Shown here: in pieces, positions 1 to 8,864 of the stretch
Layout of the letters: each line of letters starts with the position of its first letter
Position numbering within the stretch: the first letter of the stretch is position 1
From: Verrucomicrobiaceae bacterium
GTDB lineage: Bacteria; Verrucomicrobiota; Verrucomicrobiia; Chthoniobacterales; Chthoniobacteraceae
Assembly (NCBI GenBank): GCA_005791535.1
Contig: SXWH01000157.1
Location: 1 to 64,000, forward strand
Reading direction: 5' to 3'
Length of the DNA: 64,000 nucleotides
The notes under the pieces: model-generated
The model's database searches: none
The model's input: only the letters and a program-made list of their open reading frames with translations
Told to the model about the DNA's origin: nothing
Position numbers and translations under genes: made by a program

Positions 1-2
1 AC

Positions 3-1289
3 CGCATGCTCGACATGGGCTTCCGCGAAGACATGGAGACAATCCTCTCCAAGGCGAAACCCGACCGCCAGACCGTCCTTTTTTCCGCCACCGTGCCGCC
101 TGCGATCAAGCGCATGATCGAGCGCTTCACCAAAGACGCCGCCTCAGTCCGCATCGAGAGCCAAACGGTCAGCGCACCGGACATCGAGCAGTTCTACTAC
201 GAAGTCCAGCGCCGCTCGAAACTCGAAGTCCTCTGCCGCGTCATCGATTTCCACGACCTCAATTACGGCATCATTTTCTGCGCGACAAAAATGATGGTCG
301 ATGAGCTCACCGAGCACCTCCTCGCGCGCGGATTCGCCGCCGACAAACTCCACGGCGACATCGCCCAGAACGCCCGCGAGCGCGTCATGCGCAAACTCAA
401 GGACCGCAAGATCGAATTCCTCGTCGCCACCGACGTCGCAGCGCGCGGCCTTGATGTCGATGACCTCGAAGTCGTCTTCAACTTCGACCTCCCGCAGGAC
501 TGCGAAGACTACGTGCACCGCAGCGGCCGCACCGGGCGCGCCGGGCGCAAAGGAAAAGCCATCACGTTTGCCGATGGGCGCGAAGTCTGGAAGCTCCAGC
601 ACCTCATGCGCTTCACAAAGAGCACCATCAAGCGCCAGGTCGTCCCCACGCTCGAACAATTGGAAACCCGCCGCGGCGATGCGCTCTTCGAGAAAGTCCG
701 CACCGTCCTCGAGGGCGGCACATTCAAGAAATACGATCAGTTTGTGGACCGCCTGCTCGACGCCGGACACACCCCGACCGACATCGCGTCCGCCCTCATC
801 TTCATGCTCGACGGCGATGCGCCCAAGCCCGCCGAAATTGCCGAGGACCGCACCCGCAAGCCGCTCCCGAAATACGAACCGCGTCCTCGCGAAGAACGTG
901 CGCCGCGTCCCGCGCCTCCCGCGAAGCCCTTCGTTGCGCCTGCGCCGAAAGCAAACATCGATCGCCCGCGCCCCGTTGCACCTCCGCGCGAAGAAAGGCC
1001 GCGCCCGATTCCCACGACGCCGCGCCCGACCGCGCCCGCGCAAGCCGTGGAGCCCGACATGGTCCGCCTCGTCCTCAACGCCGGCCACGATCGCGACGTA
1101 AAGCCCGCCGATGTCGTCGGCTTCCTGCTCAACGAAACCTCCCTGCCCCGCGAAGCCCTCGGCGCCATCCGCATCATGCCCCACGTCACACTTTTCGACG
1201 TCCATCAGGACTTCGCTCGCGACCTCGTGCTCGCCCTTCGCGGCATGCGGTTCAAAGGGCGGAAGCTCCAGGTCGGCCCGGCAGAGTAG
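3..1289 (+). CDS. DEAD-box ATP-dependent RNA helicase (5' truncated)
   Basis: C-terminal part of an RNA helicase that unwinds RNA with ATP. The open frame already runs at the window edge, and the first residues, RMLDMGF, directly follow the DEAD motif in this family, so motif II and the N-terminal half lie outside the window. Visible motifs are SAT (motif III), VATDVAARGLD (motif V) and HRSGRTGRAGR (motif VI). A basic proline-rich linker follows at about residues 285-350. The last 75 residues resemble the DbpA-type RNA-binding domain, which in DbpA targets 23S rRNA. A ribosome-assembly role is therefore plausible but inferred. The long opposite-strand open frame here is a codon-bias shadow. 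Confidence 0.93.
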   Translation, partial: RMLDMGFREDMETILSKAKPDRQTVLFSATVPPAIKRMIERFTKDAASVRIESQTVSAPDIEQFYYEVQRRSKLEVLCRVIDFHDLNYGIIFCATKMMVDELTEHLLARGFAADKLHGDIAQNARERVMRKLKDRKIEFLVATDVAARGLDVDDLEVVFNFDLPQDCEDYVHRSGRTGRAGRKGKAITFADGREVWKLQHLMRFTKSTIKRQVVPTLEQLETRRGDALFEKVRTVLEGGTFKKYDQFVDRLLDAGHTPTDIASALIFMLDGDAPKPAEIAEDRTRKPLPKYEPRPREERAPRPAPPAKPFVAPAPKANIDRPRPVAPPREERPRPIPTTPRPTAPAQAVEPDMVRLVLNAGHDRDVKPADVVGFLLNETSLPREALGAIRIMPHVTLFDVHQDFARDLVLALRGMRFKGRKLQVGPAE

Positions 1290-1680
1290 GCGCGCGAAAT
1301 GCCGGATTGCAGGTCACCTTCCCAGTAAAAGCCGGGGCGCCTTCACGCGCAATCGTGCCGGAGAGCTGGGTGCATCCGGCCAATTGCTTTCGAAATACCC
1401 TGTGCGGTTCTCCTGTTTCCCCCGAGATGGCTCATGACACCAGACCGGCCGCACATGTTTTCACAACGGACCGGATGCCCCGAATCGCCCGCCAGCAGCA
1501 TCTGAACGCCGGACCTGGAGTGCCCGTCTTGTCCATTGCGGCTGGCTGTTTTGAAACGCATGACGCCGGGGATTACTGCTTGCGGCGGAAATTGTGACAC
1601 AGGTCCGCAAAAAAATTTTCCACACCTCCCGATTCCCGGGTTCCATCGCTCGCTCTGGAGCACCCCGCTCACTTGCGCGG
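1290..1680. other. intergenic region between convergent genes
   Basis: About 390 bases between the helicase stop and the kinase stop. No convincing gene was found: the open frames on both strands have no recognisable protein character. It contains the first copy of a spaced direct repeat (1570-1600) also found just upstream of the kinase ATG. Read on the minus strand, that copy is also followed by an ATG, at 1561, after about 8 bases. The frame from this ATG encodes about 72 unrecognised residues. No clear hairpin-plus-T-run terminator was seen. Confidence 0.5.
1570..1600 (-). repeat. spaced direct repeat, copy 1 (promoter-like)
   Basis: The plus strand reads GGATTACTGC, then 10 variable bases, then AATTGTGACAC. 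Copy 2 at 4166-4196 has the same two blocks with identical spacing. On the minus strand the order is GTGTCACAATT, 10 bases, GCAGTAATCC. That has the layout of an extracytoplasmic-function sigma promoter and is followed closely by an ATG in both copies. The promoter reading is inference; the repeat is seen directly. Confidence 0.55.
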
Positions 1681-4158
1681 CTAGAAAATAATGCGAACGG
1701 CGAGCCAGCGGCTTTCACTGAAAATAAGATCCACCGTCCACTCGAAAGTCGTGTTCTCATCGCGGAGGGAAACGACGATGCGCTGGAGCGCTCCGGGCCT
1801 GCCGCCGATGATTTCGGGCGGTGCGGAGAGCACGGGCGGCATTCCGCGCGAAGCCTCCGCGCGGATGGCGGTGGCAAAGGCGGCACGGTCGTGCAGGCGT
1901 TGCTCGGTGAGGTCGGAACGCCAGCCGTTGTTAGTCTGCACCACGCGTGTATTGAGCAGCTCCGGAAGGGCCGCAGGGTCGGCATCGCGGGCGAGGGCGC
2001 CAACGAGCGCGCGCGCCCATTCCGTAGCCTCGTCACGGGTGAGCGTCCGCGGGGTGACGCTGTAAAGAGCCTCGCGGGTGATGCGTTCGGCGGTGATGGT
2101 GATGCCGCTGCCCGGATTCACGGTGCCGATGTGCGTGCGGTGAATCCATGTACCGGTCGCGGGACCGTCGGGAGGGTCGGTGAAACGCAATACGGTGGCT
2201 ACGTTCTCAAAGCGTGGGTCCGCCGGATTGCGCACGGGCCGGTTGTCGATACCCAGCAGTTCGGTCGTCTGCCGCGCTGCGCGGGCGGTGATACCCTCGG
2301 CGCGAAGCTCGGCCGCGACTTCGGAAAGGAGCGAGCGTCCGCGCGACAGGAAATCCACCTCGGGACCGTAGTGCGCGAGCAGGCGGGCGGGAAACTCCTC
2401 CCAGTCCGGTGCGGGTCCGGGGTAAAGCGTGCGGAAGATTTCGTCGGACGATGCAGTGTAGTGCAGGCGTTCATCGCGCCAGCGTTCGTGGGCGCGGAGG
2501 TGCTGTTGCTGCGGAGTCGGCGGCGGTTCGGGTGGTGAGGGCCAAAGCGCCCATGCGCCAAGCACGGAGACGCCGGAGAGAAAGCCGACGGCCCGCGCGC
2601 GCCGGTGCGGCCACCAGCGGATGGCGGCAGTCGCGCCTGTGCAGAACAGCGTGGCGCCGAGGATGGCGGCGCTGATCGCCATGACCCAGGGCGTGTATCC
2701 GGGAATGAAGGTGATGCGATCGATCTGCCGACCCAGCGCGTCCGAAGGGATGCCGGTGCGCTCGACGAGGCGGTAGTCTTTACCTCGAACGGGGGCGGAC
2801 CAGGGCGAAAGAATCTCGGTGCGTTCAAGCTCGGTGACGGCGAGTCCGTGACGCCATGGCGGGTCGCCGGGTTTGAGCCAGTCGTTGCAGACATTGAACC
2901 AGACATCGATGAGGCACAGGATGGGAATGAGGACGCAGACTATCTGTGTGACGAAGATGAGGCCGGCCGTCGTCCTAGTTGGAGGCAGCCGTATACCGAA
3001 GGGGGAAGGCAGCGATTCACGCAGCGGCACGGCGCGAAAGCGGATGAGGCGCGCTATTTGCCAGACCGCGGGCACAGCCATCAGGATGAGCAGCACCGCG
3101 AGGGCCTGGAAGCCACCCGCCCGCAAGCCGTGCGGCCCGACAAGATCGACCGGCCACGCCACGCGCGCGTGGCTGGTTTTCAGCATCACACCGAGCGCCG
3201 CGATGCAGATGAAGAGGCTCAACACAGTCCACACCGCATCGGCAACCCGAATCGGGAAAGTGAGCCGCGGTGCGCCGGCGTAGCGGGGCGGCGAGGCTTC
3301 GATTTCCCGAAGTGCGGAAACCATGGAGCCAACGGTGGGCCAGCGGTCGCATAGATCCGGCGCAAGGGCGCGGCGGATGACGTCGTCGATGCGGATATCC
3401 ACCCGCTTGCGCTCGGAGATGGAGCCCCACGCTCCCCGCGGCGGAGCGCCGGTAAGCAGGTCGTGGAGGACGACGCCGAGCGCGTAAATATCGGTGCCCG
3501 TGCCGGGGCGGTATCCCGCGTAGTAGGCCTCCGGCGGGAGATATTCGGCGGTGCCCGCAACGACGCCGGTGACAGTTACGGAGAGGCGGTGGGTGCGTTC
3601 ATGCGTGGGCCGGGCAAGGCCGAAGTCTGCAACTTTGGCGATTCCATCCTCGGAGATGAGGATATTCTGCGGCTTGAGATCGCGGTGAAGAATCCCCCGC
3701 GCGTGGGCGTGGTCCACGGCGGCGGCGATTTGATGGAAGATCGCGAGGGCGCGGTCGGCGTCCATACCCCGCGGAGGGATGCGGTGCGCGAGCGAGGAGC
3801 CGTTGACAAATTCCATCGCGAGAAAGAGGCCGCCATCCGGCAAGGCACCCGTTTCGAGAAGGCGGACGATGTTGGGGTGGTCGAGGGCGCGAAGCGCGGC
3901 GGCCTCCTCCTCGATGCGTTCGATGGTTTCGAGGTCCGACACGCCGGCAATCTTGATGGCTCCGGCGATGCCGTCCGTTTCCCTCACCGCCCGCCACACG
4001 ATCCCAAAGCCGCCCTGCCCAGCGATGCCCTCAATCGCCCAACCCGGGACCGTGGGGCGCTCGGGTGCATTGCCACCGCCGAGCACGCCGGCGAGGGAGG
4101 CCGGCTGAAGGCCCCGAAGGCTCGGAGGGACCGGTGTTGGGTTATGCTGGGACGGCAT
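1681..4158 (-). CDS. membrane-anchored serine/threonine protein kinase
   Basis: Eukaryotic-type (Hanks) kinase expected to phosphorylate Ser/Thr at the inner membrane. The kinase domain fills the first ~300 residues, with the glycine loop GQGGFG, the AIKI lysine, HRDLKPQN, DFG (VADFGLAR) and a PPEA substrate-recognition motif, so it looks catalytically complete. About five hydrophobic segments follow (roughly residues 310-550), then a ~270-residue soluble tail of unknown function. I chose the ATG at 4158 (825 aa). A TTG at 4200 would overlap the upstream sigma-factor stop as TTGA and add 14 residues. The gene sits directly downstream of an ECF sigma factor, a pairing known in PVC bacteria, which suggests sigma-kinase signalling. 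A promoter-like repeat ends 8 bases before the ATG. Confidence 0.9.
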   Translation of the reverse strand: MPSQHNPTPVPPSLRGLQPASLAGVLGGGNAPERPTVPGWAIEGIAGQGGFGIVWRAVRETDGIAGAIKIAGVSDLETIERIEEEAAALRALDHPNIVRLLETGALPDGGLFLAMEFVNGSSLAHRIPPRGMDADRALAIFHQIAAAVDHAHARGILHRDLKPQNILISEDGIAKVADFGLARPTHERTHRLSVTVTGVVAGTAEYLPPEAYYAGYRPGTGTDIYALGVVLHDLLTGAPPRGAWGSISERKRVDIRIDDVIRRALAPDLCDRWPTVGSMVSALREIEASPPRYAGAPRLTFPIRVADAVWTVLSLFICIAALGVMLKTSHARVAWPVDLVGPHGLRAGGFQALAVLLILMAVPAVWQIARLIRFRAVPLRESLPSPFGIRLPPTRTTAGLIFVTQIVCVLIPILCLIDVWFNVCNDWLKPGDPPWRHGLAVTELERTEILSPWSAPVRGKDYRLVERTGIPSDALGRQIDRITFIPGYTPWVMAISAAILGATLFCTGATAAIRWWPHRRARAVGFLSGVSVLGAWALWPSPPEPPPTPQQQHLRAHERWRDERLHYTASSDEIFRTLYPGPAPDWEEFPARLLAHYGPEVDFLSRGRSLLSEVAAELRAEGITARAARQTTELLGIDNRPVRNPADPRFENVATVLRFTDPPDGPATGTWIHRTHIGTVNPGSGITITAERITREALYSVTPRTLTRDEATEWARALVGALARDADPAALPELLNTRVVQTNNGWRSDLTEQRLHDRAAFATAIRAEASRGMPPVLSAPPEIIGGRPGALQRIVVSLRDENTTFEWTVDLIFSESRWLAVRIIF

Positions 4159-4165
4159 TGCGCTA

Positions 4166-4196
4166 GGATTACTGCGGGGACCGCAAATTGTGACAC
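4166..4196 (-). promoter_or_regulatory. spaced direct repeat, copy 2; candidate ECF promoter of the kinase
   Basis: Same two blocks as at 1570-1600, with the same 10-base variable spacer. On the minus strand it reads GTGTCACAATT-N10-GCAGTAATCC and ends about 8 bases before the kinase ATG. It begins immediately after the sigma-factor stop codon. A transcript starting just past the second block would be nearly leaderless. The promoter function, and its recognition by the neighbouring sigma factor, are inferred. Confidence 0.5.
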
Positions 4197-4961
4197 TCAA
4201 CGGCCCAGCATTGCACGGATTTCCTCAAAAAGCTGCGCCTCGCAAGTAATCCCGAGCCGCAATGCTGCGAGTTCCAACAGCGCGCGTCGGTAGCGCTCGC
4301 GAAGCCGCACAGATGCCTGCCTGACGGCGGCTCCCGTCATCCCCAGTCGCGTGGCGACGTCCTCTTACGTGTCCTCCGCCAGCGGCGATTCGAGCGCTGG
4401 GAGCAGCGCGGCGAAAAGATCCTGACGCGCCGTCTTTTCGTAATGCTTCCCGACGCGCTCCAAGGCCTCGTCGAGCAGGGTTATCGCCCAAGCGCGGGCA
4501 TAAACCCGGTCGGGTTGCGTGTCTGCAGCAAGGTCAGTGGCAAAGGCAGATTCGACATTGCCCCAGTCGATGCGCACACGCTCGGCAATGCCGCCGCGTT
4601 TCAGCCGCGTGGATTTCGTATGCTCGGTGGCGAGGTAGTTGGAGAACGAGGCGAGAAGCCAGGAACGGAGTTTGCCGCGGGTTTCATCGGCCTGCGCGAG
4701 GAGATTGCGCGCGCAGAGCTTTTCGAGGAAGCCTTGGACGCCGTCCGCCGCATCCTCCGGGGAGGCTCCACGTCCTCGCGACCACGCGTAGAGAGGATAC
4801 CAGTAAAAGCCAATCCAGTCGCCAAGCGGCCCCGCTCCGCCCGAGGCCCTGCGCACCAGCGACCAGCGCGTGCGCGGGAAAAGCGCTGCACCGGCGTGAA
4901 GTCCGGCGTCCGCATCCGCTCCGCCGAGGCTGGAGTTTGGGGAATGTTTATCGTCTGGCAT
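4197..4961 (-). pseudogene. ECF-type RNA polymerase sigma factor interrupted by an in-frame stop
   Basis: The first 198 codons (ATG at 4961) encode the region-2 part of a PVC-type ECF sigma factor, with TRWSLV near residue 31 and the SPEDAADGVQGFLEKL-like segment. Translation meets a TAA at 4365-4367, but the same frame continues with 55 codons of good region-4 helix-turn-helix sequence (EDVATRLGMTGAAVRQA, then VRLRERYRRALLELA) to a TGA at 4197-4199. The stop falls where a tyrosine would fit (EDT-Y-EDVA), so one TAC/TAT-to-TAA change explains it. As written, the protein lacks its -35-binding domain and should not work as a sigma factor. A sequencing error is the main alternative. The kinase follows directly. 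Confidence 0.85.
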
Positions 4962-5084
4962 AGCGGGGAAATGGCGATTGGGCGCGGCGGAGTCAAAACG
5001 AAATCCAACACCCGCCCACCCCGGTCGGCGGGATGAAAAAGAAGCCGATGACTCCGCCCAGAGCCGTGCGCGCGGGATTGGGGA

Positions 5085-7238
5085 TTACTTCGCGCGGAGT
5101 TTTGCGAGGGCGGCTTCGAGCATGGTGTCTTTTCCGCTGCGCAGGAAATCTGCGGGCTGGAGCTCGATGGTGATGTCGGGCGGGACGCCGTTGCCATCGT
5201 AGGTGAGGCCGGTGGTGGCGAAGGAGGCCATCTGGCAAAGGGTGAACTGGAGGCCGGCATTTGGGAGACGGTAGCCCGCCATGCGCCCGCTGCCGCCGCC
5301 GCTGGTGCTGCCCATGAGCGTGACGCCGGGGTGGCCTTTGAGCGCGCCGAGGAAGTTATCCGTGGCGCTGAAGCAGCCTTCGTCCTGCAGGACGATGACG
5401 GGCTTTTCGTAGGTGAATGCGGCGGGGTTTGTAGCGCGGCTGATGGCCATGACGTGCCAGTCGGAGAACTTCCCTGCGGGGAGTTTCCATTTGGGCTCCC
5501 AGGTTTTGAGGAAGGCGAGAATCTGCGCGCGTTGTGCGTCGTCCCAGACCTTCGAAGTCGCCGGGTGAAGACCGCGACCACCGATGCCGAGGAAGCCCTC
5601 GGGGTTCGGCCTCGGAAGCGCGAGGGGGAGCCGGTATGCGGCGACGTTCACGATCTTCATGGGGTCGCCGGGTTTCATGAAATACGGGAGCAATGTCTTG
5701 ATGGCGTCCTGCGTGCCGCCGCCGTTGCCACGCACATCGATGACGAGTCCGGCGGTGTCGCGAAATCCGGCCATCGCCTTGTCGAGCGCGCCGGTGAAGG
5801 AGCGTCCGCTGGCCATCTGCGAGATGCGGAGCACACCGATTTCGCCGGCTTTTTTCGCGCTTACGGGCGGCTCGGTTTCGCCGCGCACGCGCGCACCGAT
5901 GCGGACTTTTTCAACGCCGGTGGTTTTGCCATCCGCCGAGGCGAGGGAGAGGGAAAGCTCGTCGCCGGGCTTGACTCCGAGCTGCCACGCAAGCTCAATG
6001 CGCTGGAGTTCGCCCTCGACGAGGTGCCGCTGAAATTGGGGCGATGCGTCGGTGACGCTGTCGTTTGCGGCAGCGATCCATTTCGAGACGGGGATGCCTT
6101 CGATGGCGACGACATACGGTGCACCGGGGCGGAGGTAGTCGGAGCGATCGGGCTTTAGCGCGACGATGCGTTCGCCGTGGTGCGCGAAGACGACGGGAAT
6201 GCGCGCGGCGGGTTCGCCGGGGTTGCCGTTGAAGCGGGAATGCGGGTCGCCGAAGACGGTGAGGAATCGCTCGATGCGCCACTGAAATGCGCTGATGCCG
6301 ATGTCGCCCGCGATGCTGGCGCGAAGGGCGTCGAGCGCGCTGCGCCAATCCGCGCCACGACGGTCTGCGTAGGCATAGCAGTTGGCGATCATCTCCTCGA
6401 GGTAGTCGAGGTCGGCGAGCGCTGCGGTGCGGGTGATTTTGCGCGAGGAATCGGGCCACTTGGGGCCGTCGGCGATGAAGCGCCATTGCGCGGGAATGTC
6501 CTTCGGGATGGGGCGCGGCGTGACCTTCTCGGCAAGCCCGCTGCGTGCTTCCACGTGGGCGCGGACCCATGCGTAGGCCGTCTCCATGCCTCCGGGGTTC
6601 TCCGCATACGCGCGCTCTATCGCGGCGAGCCGGCGGTCGGCATTCCCCTTCTCCGCCGGAGGCTCGATGCCGGGCGGCCAGGCTTTGAGTTCGAGATCGA
6701 GAAACAGGTCGCTGCTGGAGGCGTAGGCCTGATGGACTTCGACGGCGATGACATTGACTCCGGCGCGCAGGGTTTCCTTCGCGGGAACGAGATGGCGGTG
6801 GACGGTGCCTTCGTCCTCGGAGTCGATCGCCGATTCGGCCTCGGTGGTGTGGGAGATTTCACCCGCGGGCATATTTTCGCGCGCGACCTCGCGACCATTG
6901 AGATAGACGACCGCTCCGTCGTCGCACTGGAGGAAGATACCGAGCGCGCCGAGTTTCGCGGGGTCCTTGACGTCAAACGTTCGACGGAACCACGCGGTGA
7001 GCGGTTTATTCTTCGGGTCCGCGCCAAACGCGAGCGTGGAGCCCAGACCGCGTTCGCCGTAGCCGAGCGGCGCAGGCCCGGACTTCCAGCCGGCGTCGGC
7101 AAAGTCGGGCGCCGTCCACTTTTCACCCGGCGGCGTGGCGGAGTCGAGGTAGCGCCATTCCGCGGCGCGCGGGATGAGTGTGTCTTGCGCCAGCGCGAGT
7201 GCGGGCGCGGCGATGAGTGCGAGGATGGCGGCTTTCAT
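5085..7238 (-). CDS. secreted S41-family peptidase with N-terminal galactose-binding-like domain
   Basis: 717 residues. A signal peptide (about residues 1-17) sends it out of the cytoplasm. Residues ~20-185 form a beta-sandwich-like module with WFRRTFDV, DDGAVVYLNGREV and NVIAVEVHQ, typical of galactose-binding-like domains attached to PVC enzymes. After a linker, a PDZ-like stretch is visible near 370-440. The S41 (C-terminal processing/tail-specific) core carries DVRGNGGGTQ at 501-510 and the expected nucleophile Ser624 in GCFSATDNF. The gene follows an S10-type peptidase on the same strand with a 69-base gap, so the two may be co-transcribed. The substrate is unknown. Confidence 0.88.
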   Translation of the reverse strand: MKAAILALIAAPALALAQDTLIPRAAEWRYLDSATPPGEKWTAPDFADAGWKSGPAPLGYGERGLGSTLAFGADPKNKPLTAWFRRTFDVKDPAKLGALGIFLQCDDGAVVYLNGREVARENMPAGEISHTTEAESAIDSEDEGTVHRHLVPAKETLRAGVNVIAVEVHQAYASSSDLFLDLELKAWPPGIEPPAEKGNADRRLAAIERAYAENPGGMETAYAWVRAHVEARSGLAEKVTPRPIPKDIPAQWRFIADGPKWPDSSRKITRTAALADLDYLEEMIANCYAYADRRGADWRSALDALRASIAGDIGISAFQWRIERFLTVFGDPHSRFNGNPGEPAARIPVVFAHHGERIVALKPDRSDYLRPGAPYVVAIEGIPVSKWIAAANDSVTDASPQFQRHLVEGELQRIELAWQLGVKPGDELSLSLASADGKTTGVEKVRIGARVRGETEPPVSAKKAGEIGVLRISQMASGRSFTGALDKAMAGFRDTAGLVIDVRGNGGGTQDAIKTLLPYFMKPGDPMKIVNVAAYRLPLALPRPNPEGFLGIGGRGLHPATSKVWDDAQRAQILAFLKTWEPKWKLPAGKFSDWHVMAISRATNPAAFTYEKPVIVLQDEGCFSATDNFLGALKGHPGVTLMGSTSGGGSGRMAGYRLPNAGLQFTLCQMASFATTGLTYDGNGVPPDITIELQPADFLRSGKDTMLEAALAKLRAK

Positions 7239-7307
7239 GGAATGCGGAATGCGAGGGCTGATTTTGCAGCCGGCTCTCCGGCCCCGGAAATGAAAACCGC
7301 GGGACGG

Positions 7308-8843
7308 TTACCGGGCCTTCAGCCAGGCGACGATGTCATCGCGCAGTTTGCGGGAGTCCTTGTCGAGCAGATACATCATGTGGCCGCTTTCGTAGTAGGC
7401 GTAGGTGATGTTCTTGCGAAGCGAATCGGGGATGTCGAGGTGGTCGATGGAATACCGCGTGGCATCGGGCGGGACGGCGAGGTCGCGCAGACCGGAGCAG
7501 ACGAGCAGACGAAAGCGGGGGTTCGTTTTCATGGCGTCGGCAAGCGCGCCATCGGTGCCGGCGTAGCGGTTCGCGTAGCGTGTGTAGTTCCACGGCAACC
7601 CGCCGAGGACGCGGTAGGGAAGGTCGGACTCCCAGCCGAGCGTGCCGCGGATGTAGGCGTTGGCCATGGCGTTAAAAGGCCCGATGACGGACGTGAAGCT
7701 GGGGTCGAATTCCGGGCCGGGCGAGGTGCGGTCGGCATCCTCGGCGGTGACGCGGCCATCGAAGCGTCCTACGATTTTTCCCTCCGCGCGGAGAAGGTAT
7801 TCGCGGAATGCAGTGGCGCTGATCCGGAGGTTGTGATTCTCGATCACCTCCACGGGGAGGGCCGTTAAGCGGGCGAGTTTCGCGGAGGTCTTCTTGCGTT
7901 CTTCGGCGGAGATAAGCCGGCCTTTGAGGAGCGCGAGGGCGTAGTCTCCAAATGCGAACGCGCGCGCTTCGGCGAGAAGCTTTTCGAGGTCGCCCTGAAT
8001 CTTTCCGTGGTAGTGCGCGGTCGCGGTGAGCGTGGGCAGGAAGGTCATGTAGGAAAGGTCGGTCTCGCCGCCGGAAAGCGTGGCGAAATTAAGCACGCCG
8101 CTGACGCAAACGAAGCCGGAAATCATCATGCCGTGCCTGTCCTGAAGGTAGTCGCTGAGTCCCGCGCCGCGGATGCCGCCGTAGCTTTCACCGCAGAGGT
8201 ATTTCGGGGACATCCAGCGGTTTTCGCGCGTGGTGAAGAGGCGGATGAATTCACCGCACGCCTCCACGTCTTCGTCGAGCCCCCAGAACTGCTCGCCCTT
8301 CTCCCCTTTCGCCGGGCGGGACGCGCCGGGGCCGACGGGATCGAGGAAGAGGAGGTCGGTGGAGTCGAGAATGGAATCGGGATTGTCGGCGATGGTTCCG
8401 ATTTCCGTGAACGTCTTGCCGTCCGGCGGGAGCGCAATTTTCTTCGGGCCGAGTCCACCAAAGTGAAGCCACACCGCAGCGCTACCGGGACCGCCGTTGA
8501 AGCAGAACATCAGCGGGCGCGAGTTGTCGGTCTCGGCGAGCGACTTGCCGTCCGCGCCGGTCGCTGCGTAGTAAACGTAAAATACATCCGCGCGAGGCGT
8601 GCCGTCATCCTTGAGCAGTGGAAGCGTGCCTGTCTTCGCGACGTAGGAGACGTCCTTGCCCGCGATCTTTACCGAGCCCTTGGTTTCCTTCGGGGCGTCT
8701 TTTTTCGCGTCCTTTTTGTCGTCTTTCTTTTCGTCCTTCTTCTCCTCTTTTTTGTCGCCGTCCTTCGGCGGCTCGGCGGGTTTGGAATCCTGTGCAAATG
8801 CGCTGAATGCGAGCGCGGCAGGGATGATAAGGTATTTGAGCAT
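7308..8843 (-). CDS. secreted S10 serine carboxypeptidase-like protein
   Basis: 511 residues. A signal peptide is followed by a very charged Lys/Asp/Glu-rich segment (about 20-57), then an alpha/beta-hydrolase of the S10 carboxypeptidase family. The oxyanion motif NGGPGSAA is at 116-123. The nucleophile is Ser220 in CGESYGG. The acid is probably the Asp in SGLRDLAVPP, and the histidine lies in YESGHMMYL. All catalytic parts are present, so it should remove C-terminal residues from peptides in the periplasm or outside. It lies 21 bases downstream of the COG0523 GTPase gene and upstream of the S41 peptidase, all on the minus strand. Joint peptide scavenging is a reasonable inference. Confidence 0.92.
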   Translation of the reverse strand: MLKYLIIPAALAFSAFAQDSKPAEPPKDGDKKEEKKDEKKDDKKDAKKDAPKETKGSVKIAGKDVSYVAKTGTLPLLKDDGTPRADVFYVYYAATGADGKSLAETDNSRPLMFCFNGGPGSAAVWLHFGGLGPKKIALPPDGKTFTEIGTIADNPDSILDSTDLLFLDPVGPGASRPAKGEKGEQFWGLDEDVEACGEFIRLFTTRENRWMSPKYLCGESYGGIRGAGLSDYLQDRHGMMISGFVCVSGVLNFATLSGGETDLSYMTFLPTLTATAHYHGKIQGDLEKLLAEARAFAFGDYALALLKGRLISAEERKKTSAKLARLTALPVEVIENHNLRISATAFREYLLRAEGKIVGRFDGRVTAEDADRTSPGPEFDPSFTSVIGPFNAMANAYIRGTLGWESDLPYRVLGGLPWNYTRYANRYAGTDGALADAMKTNPRFRLLVCSGLRDLAVPPDATRYSIDHLDIPDSLRKNITYAYYESGHMMYLLDKDSRKLRDDIVAWLKAR

Positions 8844-8864
8844 AAATGGAGATGGCAGGATGGA

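Noticed and set aside
144-1205. 353-codon open frame antisense to the helicase
   Set aside because: It mirrors a well-conserved helicase gene; its open state results from codon bias and it has no recognisable protein motif.
4225-4491. Minus-strand 88-codon frame across the sigma-factor stop
   Set aside because: The frame through the TAA gives true sigma region 4 sequence; this other frame is arginine-rich nonsense.
4993-5238. 81-codon minus-strand frame after the S41 gene
   Set aside because: Most of it overlaps the end of the peptidase gene in another frame and it has no ribosome-binding site.
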